Origin: Modestobacter versicolor
GTDB taxonomy: Bacteria > Actinomycetota > Actinomycetes > Mycobacteriales > Geodermatophilaceae
Reading direction: 5' to 3'
NCBI RefSeq assembly: GCF_014195485.1
Contig: NZ_JACIBU010000002.1
Span: 310,001-374,000 of the forward strand
Length of the DNA stretch: 64,000 bases
In this document: in pieces, positions 52,170 to 59,739 of the stretch
Layout: every line of letters begins with the position of its first letter
Numbering within the stretch: the stretch's first letter is position 1
Position numbers and translations under genes: made by a program
Notes under the pieces: model-generated
Databases searched by the model: none
Told to the model about the DNA's origin: nothing
What the model saw: the letters and a program-made list of their open reading frames with translations, nothing else

Positions 52170-52835
52170 ATGCGCATCGACCGGGCCGGCTGGCCCTTCC
52201 TCGCCGTTCCGCTCGGCCCCGCGGCTGCCCTCACGGCCCTCGGCCGGGTGACCGGCCGCCGCTGGGCGCGCCTGGCGGCGTGGCCGTTCCTGGCGCTGTC
52301 CGCCTACATGGCGCTGTTCTTCCGCGACCCCGAGCGGCGGTGCGACGTCGTCCCGCCGGCCTCGGACGAGGTGCTCTCCCCCGCCGACGGCGTGGTGATG
52401 GTGGCCGGGGAACCGCAGCCCGGCGTGGCGCCCGAGGGCGACTGGCAGCAGGTGAGCGTGTTCCTGTCGGTGGTCGACGTGCACGTCAACCGCGCCCCCT
52501 ACCGCGGGCGGATCAGCGAGTACAGCTACCAGCCGGGCAGCTTCCTGGCCGCCTACCGCAAGGAGAGCGCGCACCGGAACGAGCGCAGCGAGCTGTGGGT
52601 GCGCGACGGCGACCGGACCGTGGTGTTCCGGCAGATCGTCGGCGTGCTGGCCCGGCGGATCGTCACCCGGGTCGGGGTGGGCGCCCAGGTGGCCACCGGG
52701 GAGCGGATCGGGCTGATGAAGTTCGGCTCCCGGATGGACGTCTTCGTGCCCCGCGAGTGCACCGTCACCGTCGCGCAGGGCCAGCGGGTGCGGGGCGGCG
52801 AGACCGTCATCGCCCGCTGGTCCGCGCCGCGCTGA
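52170..52835 (+). CDS. psd: Phosphatidylserine decarboxylase proenzyme (short form)
   Basis: 221 residues; ATG 9 nt after TAACCT. Two N-terminal membrane helices, FLSVVDVHVNRAPYRG (catalytic His), and the self-cleavage site in GLMKFGSRMDVF, where Ser becomes the pyruvoyl group. Makes phosphatidylethanolamine from phosphatidylserine. pssA follows after 11 bases, so both PE-synthesis steps share an operon. Confidence 0.95.
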   Translation: MRIDRAGWPFLAVPLGPAAALTALGRVTGRRWARLAAWPFLALSAYMALFFRDPERRCDVVPPASDEVLSPADGVVMVAGEPQPGVAPEGDWQQVSVFLSVVDVHVNRAPYRGRISEYSYQPGSFLAAYRKESAHRNERSELWVRDGDRTVVFRQIVGVLARRIVTRVGVGAQVATGERIGLMKFGSRMDVFVPRECTVTVAQGQRVRGGETVIARWSAPR

Positions 52836-52846
52836 GGGGTCGGCCG

Positions 52847-53644
52847 ATGCCGGGCAGGCGCACGACCACCGTGGAGTTCGTCCGGGGCTCGGTCCGCGGC
52901 GGACGGCGGCGGGCACGCTCGTGGCTGCCCAGCCTCTTCACCCTGGCCAACATGATGTGCGGGTTCGGCGCGGTGCTGGTCGCCTTCCGCGGCGAGTACC
53001 GGCTGGCCTGCCTGCTCATCGCGCTGTCCGTCGTCTTCGACATCGCCGACGGCGCGGTCGCCCGGCTGGTGGGTGCGGTCTCCCCGTTCGGCCTGCAGTT
53101 CGACTCGCTCGCCGACCTGGTCTCCTTCGGCCTGGCGCCGTCCCTGCTGGTCTTCGCGCTGTTCTCCGACGGCCGCGACGAGCTCGACGCGCTGGGCTGG
53201 ATCGCCTGCTTCCTGTGGGTGGCGTGCGCCGCGATCCGGCTGGCCCGGTTCAACACCACCATCGACCCGACGGCGGACAAGCGGTACTTCACCGGCCTGC
53301 CCAGCCCGGGGGCCGCCGGGGTGGTGCTGGCCAGCGTCTTCGCCTTCGCCGACCAGATGCAGGGCCGCGACCGGCTGTGGATGCTGCTGGTCGTCGTCGT
53401 CCCCGGCCTGCTGATGGTCAGCAACGTCCGCTACCGCTCGTTCCGCTCGCTGGTCAGCCCCAAGAGCGGGAAGCCCTATGGTCTGGTCGGCACGGTGCTG
53501 CTGGTCGTCGTCGGCCTGGTCGTCGTGCCGACGGTGACCTGCCTGGTGGTGGCCTACAGCTACCTGGTGTCACCGCTGGTCCTGCCGGTGCTCACGCCGC
53601 TGGGCCGCCTGGTCCCGGCGCGGGTGAAGGAGGTGCTGTCCTGA
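52847..53644 (+). CDS. pssA: CDP-diacylglycerol-serine O-phosphatidyltransferase
   Basis: 265 residues, six to eight membrane helices. The CDP-alcohol phosphotransferase signature DGx2ARx8Gx3Dx3D is present: FDIADGAVARLVGAVSPFG followed by LQFDSLADLVSF. It makes phosphatidylserine, the substrate of the Psd encoded upstream. A perfect AAGGAGGTG Shine-Dalgarno for the next gene lies inside its 3' end. Confidence 0.95.
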   Translation: MPGRRTTTVEFVRGSVRGGRRRARSWLPSLFTLANMMCGFGAVLVAFRGEYRLACLLIALSVVFDIADGAVARLVGAVSPFGLQFDSLADLVSFGLAPSLLVFALFSDGRDELDALGWIACFLWVACAAIRLARFNTTIDPTADKRYFTGLPSPGAAGVVLASVFAFADQMQGRDRLWMLLVVVVPGLLMVSNVRYRSFRSLVSPKSGKPYGLVGTVLLVVVGLVVVPTVTCLVVAYSYLVSPLVLPVLTPLGRLVPARVKEVLS

Positions 53645-54123
53645 CGGTGCGACGGGTGCGCCCGGACGACGTCCCGACCGTGCTGCGGCTGGTGCGCGAG
53701 CTGGCCGCCTACGAGGAGGCCGAGCACGAGGCGCTGATGACCGACGAGCAGCTGCGCACCGCGCTGTTCGGCGAGACCCCGGCGCTCTTCGGCCACGTCG
53801 CGGAGGACGCCGACGGCGAGGTCGCCGGCTTCGCGCTGTGGTTCCTCACCTTCTCCACGTGGCGCGGCACGCACGGCATCCACCTGGAGGACCTCTACGT
53901 CTCCCCCGGCCACCGCGGCACCGGGCTGGGGCGCGAGCTGCTGCGCACGCTGGCCCAGGAGTGCACCGACCGGGGCTTCGCCCGGCTGGAGTGGTCGGTG
54001 CTGGACTGGAACACCCCGTCGATCGACTTCTACAGAGCCGCCGGCGCCGTGCCGATGGACGGGTGGACGGTGTTCCGGCTGACCGACGACGCGCTCACCC
54101 GCTTCGCCGCCGCCCGGCGCTGA
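53641..54123 (+). CDS. GNAT family N-acetyltransferase, probable CTG start
   Basis: 160 residues if translation begins at CTG 53641 (MTVRRVRPDDVP). AGGAGG ends 7 nt before that CTG, whereas the first GTG (53647) would be 13 nt away, so I prefer the CTG, which overlaps the pssA TGA. The acetyl-CoA motif A is YVSPGHRGTGLGRELLRTLA; WSVLDWNTPSIDFYRAAGA is typical of the spermidine/diamine acetyltransferase-like group. The substrate is unknown. Confidence 0.85.
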   Translation: MTVRRVRPDDVPTVLRLVRELAAYEEAEHEALMTDEQLRTALFGETPALFGHVAEDADGEVAGFALWFLTFSTWRGTHGIHLEDLYVSPGHRGTGLGRELLRTLAQECTDRGFARLEWSVLDWNTPSIDFYRAAGAVPMDGWTVFRLTDDALTRFAAARR

Positions 54124-54158
54124 CCACCACCACCCCCCGACCCGAGGAGACCGACGGC

Positions 54159-54941
54159 GTGACCACCGAGCGCGGCGAGTCCCAGTGCTGGCTGACCGAC
54201 ATGGACGGCGTGCTGGTGCACGAGGGCCACGCCCTGCCCGGGGCGGCCGACTTCCTGGCCCGGCTGGTGGAGCGCGACCGCCGCTTCCTGGTGCTGACCA
54301 ACAACTCGATCTTCACCCCGCGCGACCTCGCCGCCCGGCTGTCCCGCAGCGGCCTGGAGGTGCCCGAGCAGGCGATCTGGACCTCGGCGCTGGCGACGGC
54401 GGACTTCCTCTCCTCGCAGCTGCCCGGCGGCTCGGCCTACGTCATCGGTGAGGCCGGGCTGACCACGGCGCTCTACGAGGCGGGCTACACGCTGACCGAC
54501 ACCGACCCGGACTACGTCGTCCTGGGCGAGACCCGCACCTACTCCTTCGAGGCGATCACCCGGGCGATCCGGCTGGTCGGCGCGGGTGCGCGGTTCATCG
54601 CCACCAACCCCGACGTCACCGGCCCCTCGCCGGAGGGCCCGCTGCCGGCCACCGGCTCGGTAGCCGCGATGATCACCAAGGCCACCGGCGCCGAGCCCTA
54701 CTTCGTCGGCAAGCCCAACCCGATGATGTTCCGCAGCGCGATGAACCGGATCGAGGCGCACTCGGAGTCGACCACGATGATCGGCGACCGGATGGACACC
54801 GACGTCGTCGCCGGCATCGAGGCGGGGCTGCAGACGATCCTGGTGCTCACCGGCTCGACCCGCGCCGAGGACGTCAGCCGCTTCCCGTTCCGGCCCAGCC
54901 GGGTGCTGCCCTCGATCGCCGAGGTCATCGACCTCATCTAG
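54159..54941 (+). CDS. HAD-IIA family sugar phosphatase (NagD-like)
   Basis: 260 residues from the GTG at 54159 with GAGGAG upstream. HAD motif I is LTDMDGVL (nucleophile Asp14), motif II FLVLTNNS, motif III Lys in YFVGKPNPMMF, and motif IV MIGDRMDTDVVAGIEAG. The IIA cap lies between motifs II and III. Relatives dephosphorylate UMP or sugar phosphates. A short GGAGGACCC sequence follows the stop, like the start of the post-stop repeats. Confidence 0.92.
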   Translation: MTTERGESQCWLTDMDGVLVHEGHALPGAADFLARLVERDRRFLVLTNNSIFTPRDLAARLSRSGLEVPEQAIWTSALATADFLSSQLPGGSAYVIGEAGLTTALYEAGYTLTDTDPDYVVLGETRTYSFEAITRAIRLVGAGARFIATNPDVTGPSPEGPLPATGSVAAMITKATGAEPYFVGKPNPMMFRSAMNRIEAHSESTTMIGDRMDTDVVAGIEAGLQTILVLTGSTRAEDVSRFPFRPSRVLPSIAEVIDLI

Positions 54942-54966
54942 GAGGACCCCCTCCAGGCTGCCGCGC

Positions 54967-55461
54967 TCAGCGCTCGAAGAACGCCAGCCGGGCCTCGGGG
55001 GTGGCCAGCAGGTAGAGCTCGAGCGCGACCGCCGCGAGCAGCGGCACCCCCAGCAGCGGCAGGTCGGCCTGGAAGGCCACCGAGTAGCCGACCACGCCGA
55101 GCAGCACCTGCAGCACGATCACCGGCCCGCGCACCCAGCCCGACACCCGCCACAGCCCCACGGCCGCCGCCGTCAGCAGCGCGGCGGCCAGGCCGACGTA
55201 GACCACCTCGGCGAGCGCCCGCCCCACGCTGTCCGGCGACCCGGTGAGGGTCAGGAACAGCAGCACCAGCGCGAGCCCGGCGAGCGCGGCCGCCTCCAGC
55301 GCGACCACCAGGGCGGCCCGCCGGACGGCGACCGGGGCCGCCTCCCGGGAGCGCTGCGGGCGCGGTGCCGCGGGCTGCGCCGCGCCGCCCAGCAGCCCCT
55401 CGGCACGCGGACGGCGGGGTGCGGGGACGTCGTCGCGGTTGCTCGGGACCTGGCCTGCCAC
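54967..55461 (-). CDS. Hypothetical four-helix membrane protein
   Basis: 164 residues from the GTG at 55461, 7 nt after a TAGATT box (leaderless). The first 45 residues are hydrophilic and Arg/Pro-rich, then four membrane helices follow (about 50-70, 82-102, 110-128, 132-152). No known motif. It is divergent from the lipid kinase gene (57-base gap) and convergent with the HAD gene. Family not recognised. Confidence 0.75.
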   Translation of the reverse strand: MAGQVPSNRDDVPAPRRPRAEGLLGGAAQPAAPRPQRSREAAPVAVRRAALVVALEAAALAGLALVLLFLTLTGSPDSVGRALAEVVYVGLAAALLTAAAVGLWRVSGWVRGPVIVLQVLLGVVGYSVAFQADLPLLGVPLLAAVALELYLLATPEARLAFFER

Positions 55462-55518
55462 GGCGCCGAATCTACGCCGGGGGCCGACGCCGGACCGGCG
55501 CTCGATATGTTGGGAGCC

Positions 55519-56469
55519 ATGCGTGCGCTGCTGGTGGCGAACCCGGCGGCGACCACGACCACCCGGAAGGTCCGCGACGTCCTCGTCCGGGCGCTGTCGA
55601 GCGAGCTGAAGGTCGAGGTCGCCGAGACCACCCACCGCGGCCACGCCCGCGAGCTCGCCGCCGGCGCGACCGACGACGGGGTCGACGTCGTGGTGACCCT
55701 CGGTGGTGACGGCACGGTCAACGAGGCCGCCAACGGGCTGCTGGCCCACGGACCGGGCGCGCACGTGCCCACCCTGGCCGTCGTGCCGGGCGGGTCGACC
55801 AACGTCTTCTCGCGCGCGCTGGGCCACTCGCGCGACCCGGTGGAGGCGACCGGGGAGATCCTCGACTCGATCCGGGCCGGCCGCACCCGGCTGGTGCCGC
55901 TGGGCACCGCCTCGGCGCAGACCGGCGACGACTGGACACCGCCCCGCTGGTTCGTCTTCGCCGCCGGCATGGGCTTCGACGCCGACGTCATCTCCCGGGT
56001 CGAGGCGCAGCGGGCGCGCGGCCGGCGGTCGACCGGCGGGCTCTACGTGCGGGCCGGCGTCAACGCCTTCGTGCTCGGCCGCGACCGGCGCCGCCCGCCG
56101 CTGACCCTCGAGCTGCCCGGCGAGCCGCCGGTCGACGGGCTCTTCCTGGCCCTGGTGTCCAACGTGAGCCCGTGGACCTACCTGGGCGCGCGGCCGATCC
56201 AGCCCAGCCCGGAGGCTTCGCTGGACACCGGGCTGGACGTCTTCGCGATGGGGCGGGTCGGGGTGGTGCGGATGCTGCACCACGTGCGGCAGACGATGGC
56301 CGCGCGCCCGGACGCCCGGGGCCGTGGCGTGCACCGCTGGCACGACCTGGCCGAGTTCACGCTGACCTCGACCCGACCGCAGGGGTGGCAGCTCGACGGT
56401 GACCACCTGGGCAGCGCGACCGGCCTGCGGGTGCGGTCGGTGCCCGACGCCCTGCGCGTCGTCGTCTGA
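55519..56469 (+). CDS. Diacylglycerol kinase-like lipid kinase
   Basis: 316 residues from the ATG at 55519, 7 nt after TATGTT (55506-55511). The DAGK catalytic domain has VVTLGGDGTVNEAANG (62-69 core) and VVPGGSTNVFSRALG; the C-terminal half is the beta-sandwich. Phosphorylates diacylglycerol or a related lipid. A homologue precedes whiB1 in M. tuberculosis (Rv3218). Its last codons and stop are the start of an 82-bp tandem repeat. Confidence 0.9.
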   Translation: MRALLVANPAATTTTRKVRDVLVRALSSELKVEVAETTHRGHARELAAGATDDGVDVVVTLGGDGTVNEAANGLLAHGPGAHVPTLAVVPGGSTNVFSRALGHSRDPVEATGEILDSIRAGRTRLVPLGTASAQTGDDWTPPRWFVFAAGMGFDADVISRVEAQRARGRRSTGGLYVRAGVNAFVLGRDRRRPPLTLELPGEPPVDGLFLALVSNVSPWTYLGARPIQPSPEASLDTGLDVFAMGRVGVVRMLHHVRQTMAARPDARGRGVHRWHDLAEFTLTSTRPQGWQLDGDHLGSATGLRVRSVPDALRVVV

Positions 56470-56704
56470 CGCGGTCGGGAGCATCGCAGCGAGCGCCAGC
56501 GAGCGAGGAGCGGACCGACGGCGGAAGACGACCGGTGTGGTCGTCGTCTGACGCGGTCGGGAGCATCGCAGCGAGCGCCAGCGAGCGAGGAGCGGACCGA
56601 CGGCGGAAGACGACCGGCGTGGTCATCGTCTGACGCGGTCGGGAGCATCGCAGCGAGCGAGGAGCGGACCGACGGCATAAGGCGACCGGTGTGGTCGTCG
56701 TCTG
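56461..56704. repeat. 82-bp tandem repeat starting in the dagK stop region
   Basis: Three units: 56461-56542 and 56543-56624 (82 bp each) and 56625-56696 (72 bp, lacking CCAGCGAGCG). A fourth copy of the first 8 bases is at 56697-56704. Each unit begins GTCGTCTGACGCGG (the third has A at the first base), so the dagK stop codon context is copied with it. Differences between units are few, which suggests recent duplication. Confidence 0.85.
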
Positions 56705-57013
56705 AGGGAGGACCCTCTCGGCGGACCACGCTCGAGGGGCCCTGGTCGGACGAGGAACGAGGACGTCCGCCTGGACGAGTGGCGAGGGTCCCACCGTCAT
56801 GGTGAGCTTGCTCTCACGTGGCACGGCGATCGCGCAGACCGCCTTGACACCCCCGGCCTTCGTGAAAGCATCACAAGCAAGCAACCTGCCGGTAACAAGG
56901 CGGGCGATCGCCGGTACACGTGCTGTTCACCAGCACGTCGACCTGCGGGGGCGGTCCACGGACCGGCGATCACAGCCGACCGCATCACAGACGAGAACGA
57001 GGAGTACACCGCC
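56705..57013 (+). promoter_or_regulatory. whiB upstream region with two symmetric elements
   Basis: About 310 bases without a gene. TTGACA at 56844-56849 is a good -35, but no clear -10 follows at 17-18 bases. A perfect 10-bp palindrome GGCGATCGCC is at 56903-56912, and a perfect inverted repeat ACGTGCTG-ttcac-CAGCACGT at 56918-56938. The long untranslated region suggests complex control of the WhiB1-like gene. Confidence 0.5.
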
Positions 57014-57265
57014 ATGGACTGGCGCCACCGCGCGCTCTGCCGGGACGAAGACCCGGAGCTCTTCTTCCCGATCGGGACGACGGGCCCGGCGGTCGTCCAG
57101 ATCGAGCAGGCCAAGGCTGTGTGCCGTCGCTGCCCGGTCATGCAGTCCTGCCTGGAGTGGGCACTCAGCTCCGGCCAGGACTCTGGCGTCTGGGGTGGCC
57201 TGTCCGAGGACGAGCGTCGGGCGCTCAAGCGCCGCACCGCCCGTACCCGGGTCCGCACCGCCTGA
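57014..57265 (+). CDS. whiB1: WhiB1-like iron-sulfur transcription factor (Wbl family)
   Basis: 83 residues. Cys9, Cys37, Cys40 and Cys46 bind a [4Fe-4S] cluster sensitive to nitric oxide; SGVWGGLSEDE is the Wbl turn, and the basic tail KRRTARTRVRT binds DNA. It is nearly the same length and pattern as M. tuberculosis WhiB1, an essential regulator that pairs with the principal sigma factor. Synteny with dagK and pdtaS supports the call. GGAG lies upstream. Confidence 0.96.
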   Translation: MDWRHRALCRDEDPELFFPIGTTGPAVVQIEQAKAVCRRCPVMQSCLEWALSSGQDSGVWGGLSEDERRALKRRTARTRVRTA

Positions 57266-57294
57266 TCGAGGACCCCGCAGCAGCGGGGGCCGTA

Positions 57295-57331
57295 CAGCGA
57301 GAGCCGTTCCCTACGGGAACGGCTCTCGCTG
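57295..57331. terminator. Bidirectional terminator between whiB1 and pdtaS
   Basis: A perfect 16-bp stem (57295-57310 with 57316-57331) and a 5-base loop; it ends 3 bases before the kinase stop, so it serves both converging genes. Confidence 0.8.
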
Positions 57332-57334
57332 CGT

Positions 57335-58816
57335 TCAGCGGCGGGGACGACCGGCGCCGGGGAGGAGGAGCACCGCCTCGGTGCCCGGCCCGCCGTTCGC
57401 CGGCCGGCCCATGTCCAGGCCGCCGTGCAGCTCGCTGGTCACCAGCGTGCGCACGATCTGCAGCCCCAGCCCGGTGCTCGCCGCCGGGTCGAAGTCGACC
57501 GGCAGGCCCTGGCCGTCGTCGCGCACCCGCACCACCAGGTCGTCGCCGTCCCGCTCGGCGCCCAGCACGATCGTCCCCGGCTCGCTGTCCGGGAAGGCGT
57601 GCATGGCGGCGTTCTGCAGCAGCTCGGTCACCGCCATCACCAGCGGGGTCGCCACCGCTGCGGGCAGCTCGCCGAAGGCGCCGCTGCGGGTGAACCGGGC
57701 CGGGCGGCCGACCGCGGTGACGTCACCGAGCATCGGCAGCACCTGGTCCAGGACGTCGTCCACGTCGACGACGTCCTCCCGGCTGCCGGCCAGCGTCTCG
57801 TGCACGACGGCGATCGACGCCACCCGGCGCACCGACTCCTCCAGCGCCGCCCGGGCCGCGGGCTCGGTCATCCGGCGGGCCTGCAGCCGCAGCAGCGCCG
57901 CGACGGTCTGCAGGTTGTTCTTCACCCGGTGGTGGATCTCCCGGATGGTGGCGTCCTTGGTCATCAGCGCGCGGTCCCGGCGGCGGACGTCGGTGACGTC
58001 GCGGACCAGCACCAGCGCGCCCTCCTCGCCGCCGGGGGCCTGCAGCGGCAGCGCGCGCACCAGCATCGTGGCGGCGTCGTTCTCCACGTCCATCGGCTCG
58101 GGGAACCGGCCGGCCACCGCGGCGTTGATGCTCGCCGCGACCGCCTCGCCCGGGACCAGGTCGGCGGAGACGCTGCGGGTGACCTCGGCCAGGTCGGAGC
58201 CGACCACGTCGCCGATCACGCCCATCCGGCGGTAGGCCGACAGCGCGTTGGGGCTGGCGTAGACGGCCCGCCCGGCGGCGTCCAGCCGTACCAGCCCGTC
58301 GCCGACCCGCGGGCTCATCTCGGCGTCCTCGAGCATCCGCGGCGGGAACGTGCCGGCGGCGACCATCAGCGACAGGTCGGCGGCGATGTCGAGGTAGGTC
58401 AGCTCCAGGGTCGACGGCGACCGGGTCGCCGCCAGGTTGGTGTCCTTGGCGAGGACCGCGACCACCACGCCGTCGTGCCGCACCGGGATCACCTCCCGGC
58501 GACGGGGGAACGCCCCGGACCAGTCCGGCTCCCCCTCGGTGATCGGCCGCTCCTCCTGGTGGGCCCGCACCAACGGCTCGGCGGCGACGCCGGTCGCCTC
58601 GGTGCCGATCAGGTCGTCGGGCTGGCTGGTGGGGGCGGTGAGCGGGCGCACCTGGGCCACGCACCACCAGGCACCGCTCTGCAGCGGCACCCACAGCGTG
58701 AGGTCGGCGAAGGAGAGATCCGCCAGCAGCTGCCAGTCGGCCACCAGGCGCCGCGCGTGGTCGACCTGGGACGGGCTGGCCGAGCCGCGGGTGAGACGTT
58801 CGGACAGGCTGCTCAT
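57335..58816 (-). CDS. pdtaS: Sensor histidine kinase, PdtaS type (HisKA_2/HWE-like)
   Basis: 493 residues from the ATG at 58816, 10 nt after a TAGGCT box (58827-58832). Soluble: N-terminal GAF-like domain (about 1-150), PAS domain (about 175-280), then the HisKA_2 motif EIHHRVKNNLQTVAALLRLQ and HATPase with GLGLQIVRTLV. In M. tuberculosis PdtaS is constitutively active, is inhibited by copper and nitric oxide, and signals to the RNA-binding regulator PdtaR. It is also next to whiB1 there. Confidence 0.93.
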   Translation of the reverse strand: MSSLSERLTRGSASPSQVDHARRLVADWQLLADLSFADLTLWVPLQSGAWWCVAQVRPLTAPTSQPDDLIGTEATGVAAEPLVRAHQEERPITEGEPDWSGAFPRRREVIPVRHDGVVVAVLAKDTNLAATRSPSTLELTYLDIAADLSLMVAAGTFPPRMLEDAEMSPRVGDGLVRLDAAGRAVYASPNALSAYRRMGVIGDVVGSDLAEVTRSVSADLVPGEAVAASINAAVAGRFPEPMDVENDAATMLVRALPLQAPGGEEGALVLVRDVTDVRRRDRALMTKDATIREIHHRVKNNLQTVAALLRLQARRMTEPAARAALEESVRRVASIAVVHETLAGSREDVVDVDDVLDQVLPMLGDVTAVGRPARFTRSGAFGELPAAVATPLVMAVTELLQNAAMHAFPDSEPGTIVLGAERDGDDLVVRVRDDGQGLPVDFDPAASTGLGLQIVRTLVTSELHGGLDMGRPANGGPGTEAVLLLPGAGRPRR

Positions 58817-58908
58817 GGTGACCGCGAGCCTAGTCAACGGACCTCGCCGCCCCCCGACCCTCGCGAGCTCGGGCCGGCCCCTGCGGCGAGGCCGACTAAC
58901 CTGCCGAC

Positions 58909-59403
58909 GTGCTGCACGCCGTCACGATCGACCGCGCGACCCCGGCGGACTTCGACCGGATCGCCGAGCTGACCGTCGGCGTCTACACCGACGAGGACCT
59001 CGTCTCCCCCGGCTACGTGCCCCAGCTGGCCGACGTGGCCGGCCGCGCGGACCGCGCCGAGCTGCTGGTCGCCCGGGACACCACCGGCCGGGTGGTGGGC
59101 AGCGTCGCCCTGGTGCTCGCCGGCGACTTCGGCGAGGTGACCCGCTCGGCGGACGAGGCCGCGTTCCGGATGCTCGCGGTCGACGGCGCGGCCCGCGGGC
59201 AGGGCGTCGGCGAGGCGCTGGTGCGCGAGTGCCTGGCCCGGGCGCGCGCCGCCGGCAAGCGGTGGATGGTGCTCTCCACCGGCACGCGGATGACCGCGGC
59301 GCACCGGCTCTACGAGCGGCTGGGCTTCACCCGGCTGCCGGAGCGGGACTGGACACCGGTGCCCGGCATCGACCTGCGGGTCTACGCCCTGGAGCTGGCC
59401 TGA
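58909..59403 (+). CDS. GNAT family N-acetyltransferase
   Basis: 164 residues from GTG, 6 nt after TAACCT (58897-58902). Motif A is FRMLAVDGAARGQGVGEALV, followed by HRLYERLGFTRLPERDW. No specific substrate. It is transcribed against its neighbours on both sides and is an extra relative to the M. tuberculosis order. Confidence 0.9.
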   Translation: MLHAVTIDRATPADFDRIAELTVGVYTDEDLVSPGYVPQLADVAGRADRAELLVARDTTGRVVGSVALVLAGDFGEVTRSADEAAFRMLAVDGAARGQGVGEALVRECLARARAAGKRWMVLSTGTRMTAAHRLYERLGFTRLPERDWTPVPGIDLRVYALELA

Positions 59404-59413
59404 CGGTCGGGTG

Positions 59414-59638
59414 TCAGGCGGGGACGACGGTGGCGATGAGGTCGCCCTCCTGGAGCACCTCGCCCTCCACCACGTGCAGCTCGCCCACGGTGCCGGCGCG
59501 CTCGGTGAGCACCGGGATCTCCATCTTCATCGACTCGAGGATCACCAGCGTGTCACCGGCGGCCACCTCGGTGCCGGGGGTCACCAGGACCTTCCACACG
59601 CTGGAGACCATCTCGGCGTGGATCTCCTCGACCGCCAC
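59414..59638 (-). CDS. Stand-alone biotinyl/lipoyl carrier protein (TB7.3-like)
   Basis: 74 residues, a single biotinyl domain. The modified Lys38 is in VILESMKMEIPV, the biotin-type EAMKM/ESMKM motif. Equivalent to TB7.3 (Rv3221c) of M. tuberculosis, which stands in the same place between pdtaS and the sigH locus and is of uncertain function. It is encoded 101 bases downstream of the biotin carboxylase-like gene on the same strand, so the two may work together. Confidence 0.93.
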   Translation of the reverse strand: MAVEEIHAEMVSSVWKVLVTPGTEVAAGDTLVILESMKMEIPVLTERAGTVGELHVVEGEVLQEGDLIATVVPA

Positions 59639-59739
59639 CGGCGCCTCCTGTCTTCCCGACCGACCCGCCGGGACCCGGCGGTCTGCTCATCCAAGCACGC
59701 GGACGCCGCCGCTCCGCAGCGCCGCGGGCGGCCGTGGTG

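Noticed and set aside
56861-56875. CRP-like site GTGA-N5-TCAC upstream of whiB1
   Set aside because: The CRP consensus needs six bases between the half sites; here there are five, and the outer bases match only on one side. M. tuberculosis whiB1 is CRP-regulated, so the idea is attractive but not supported.
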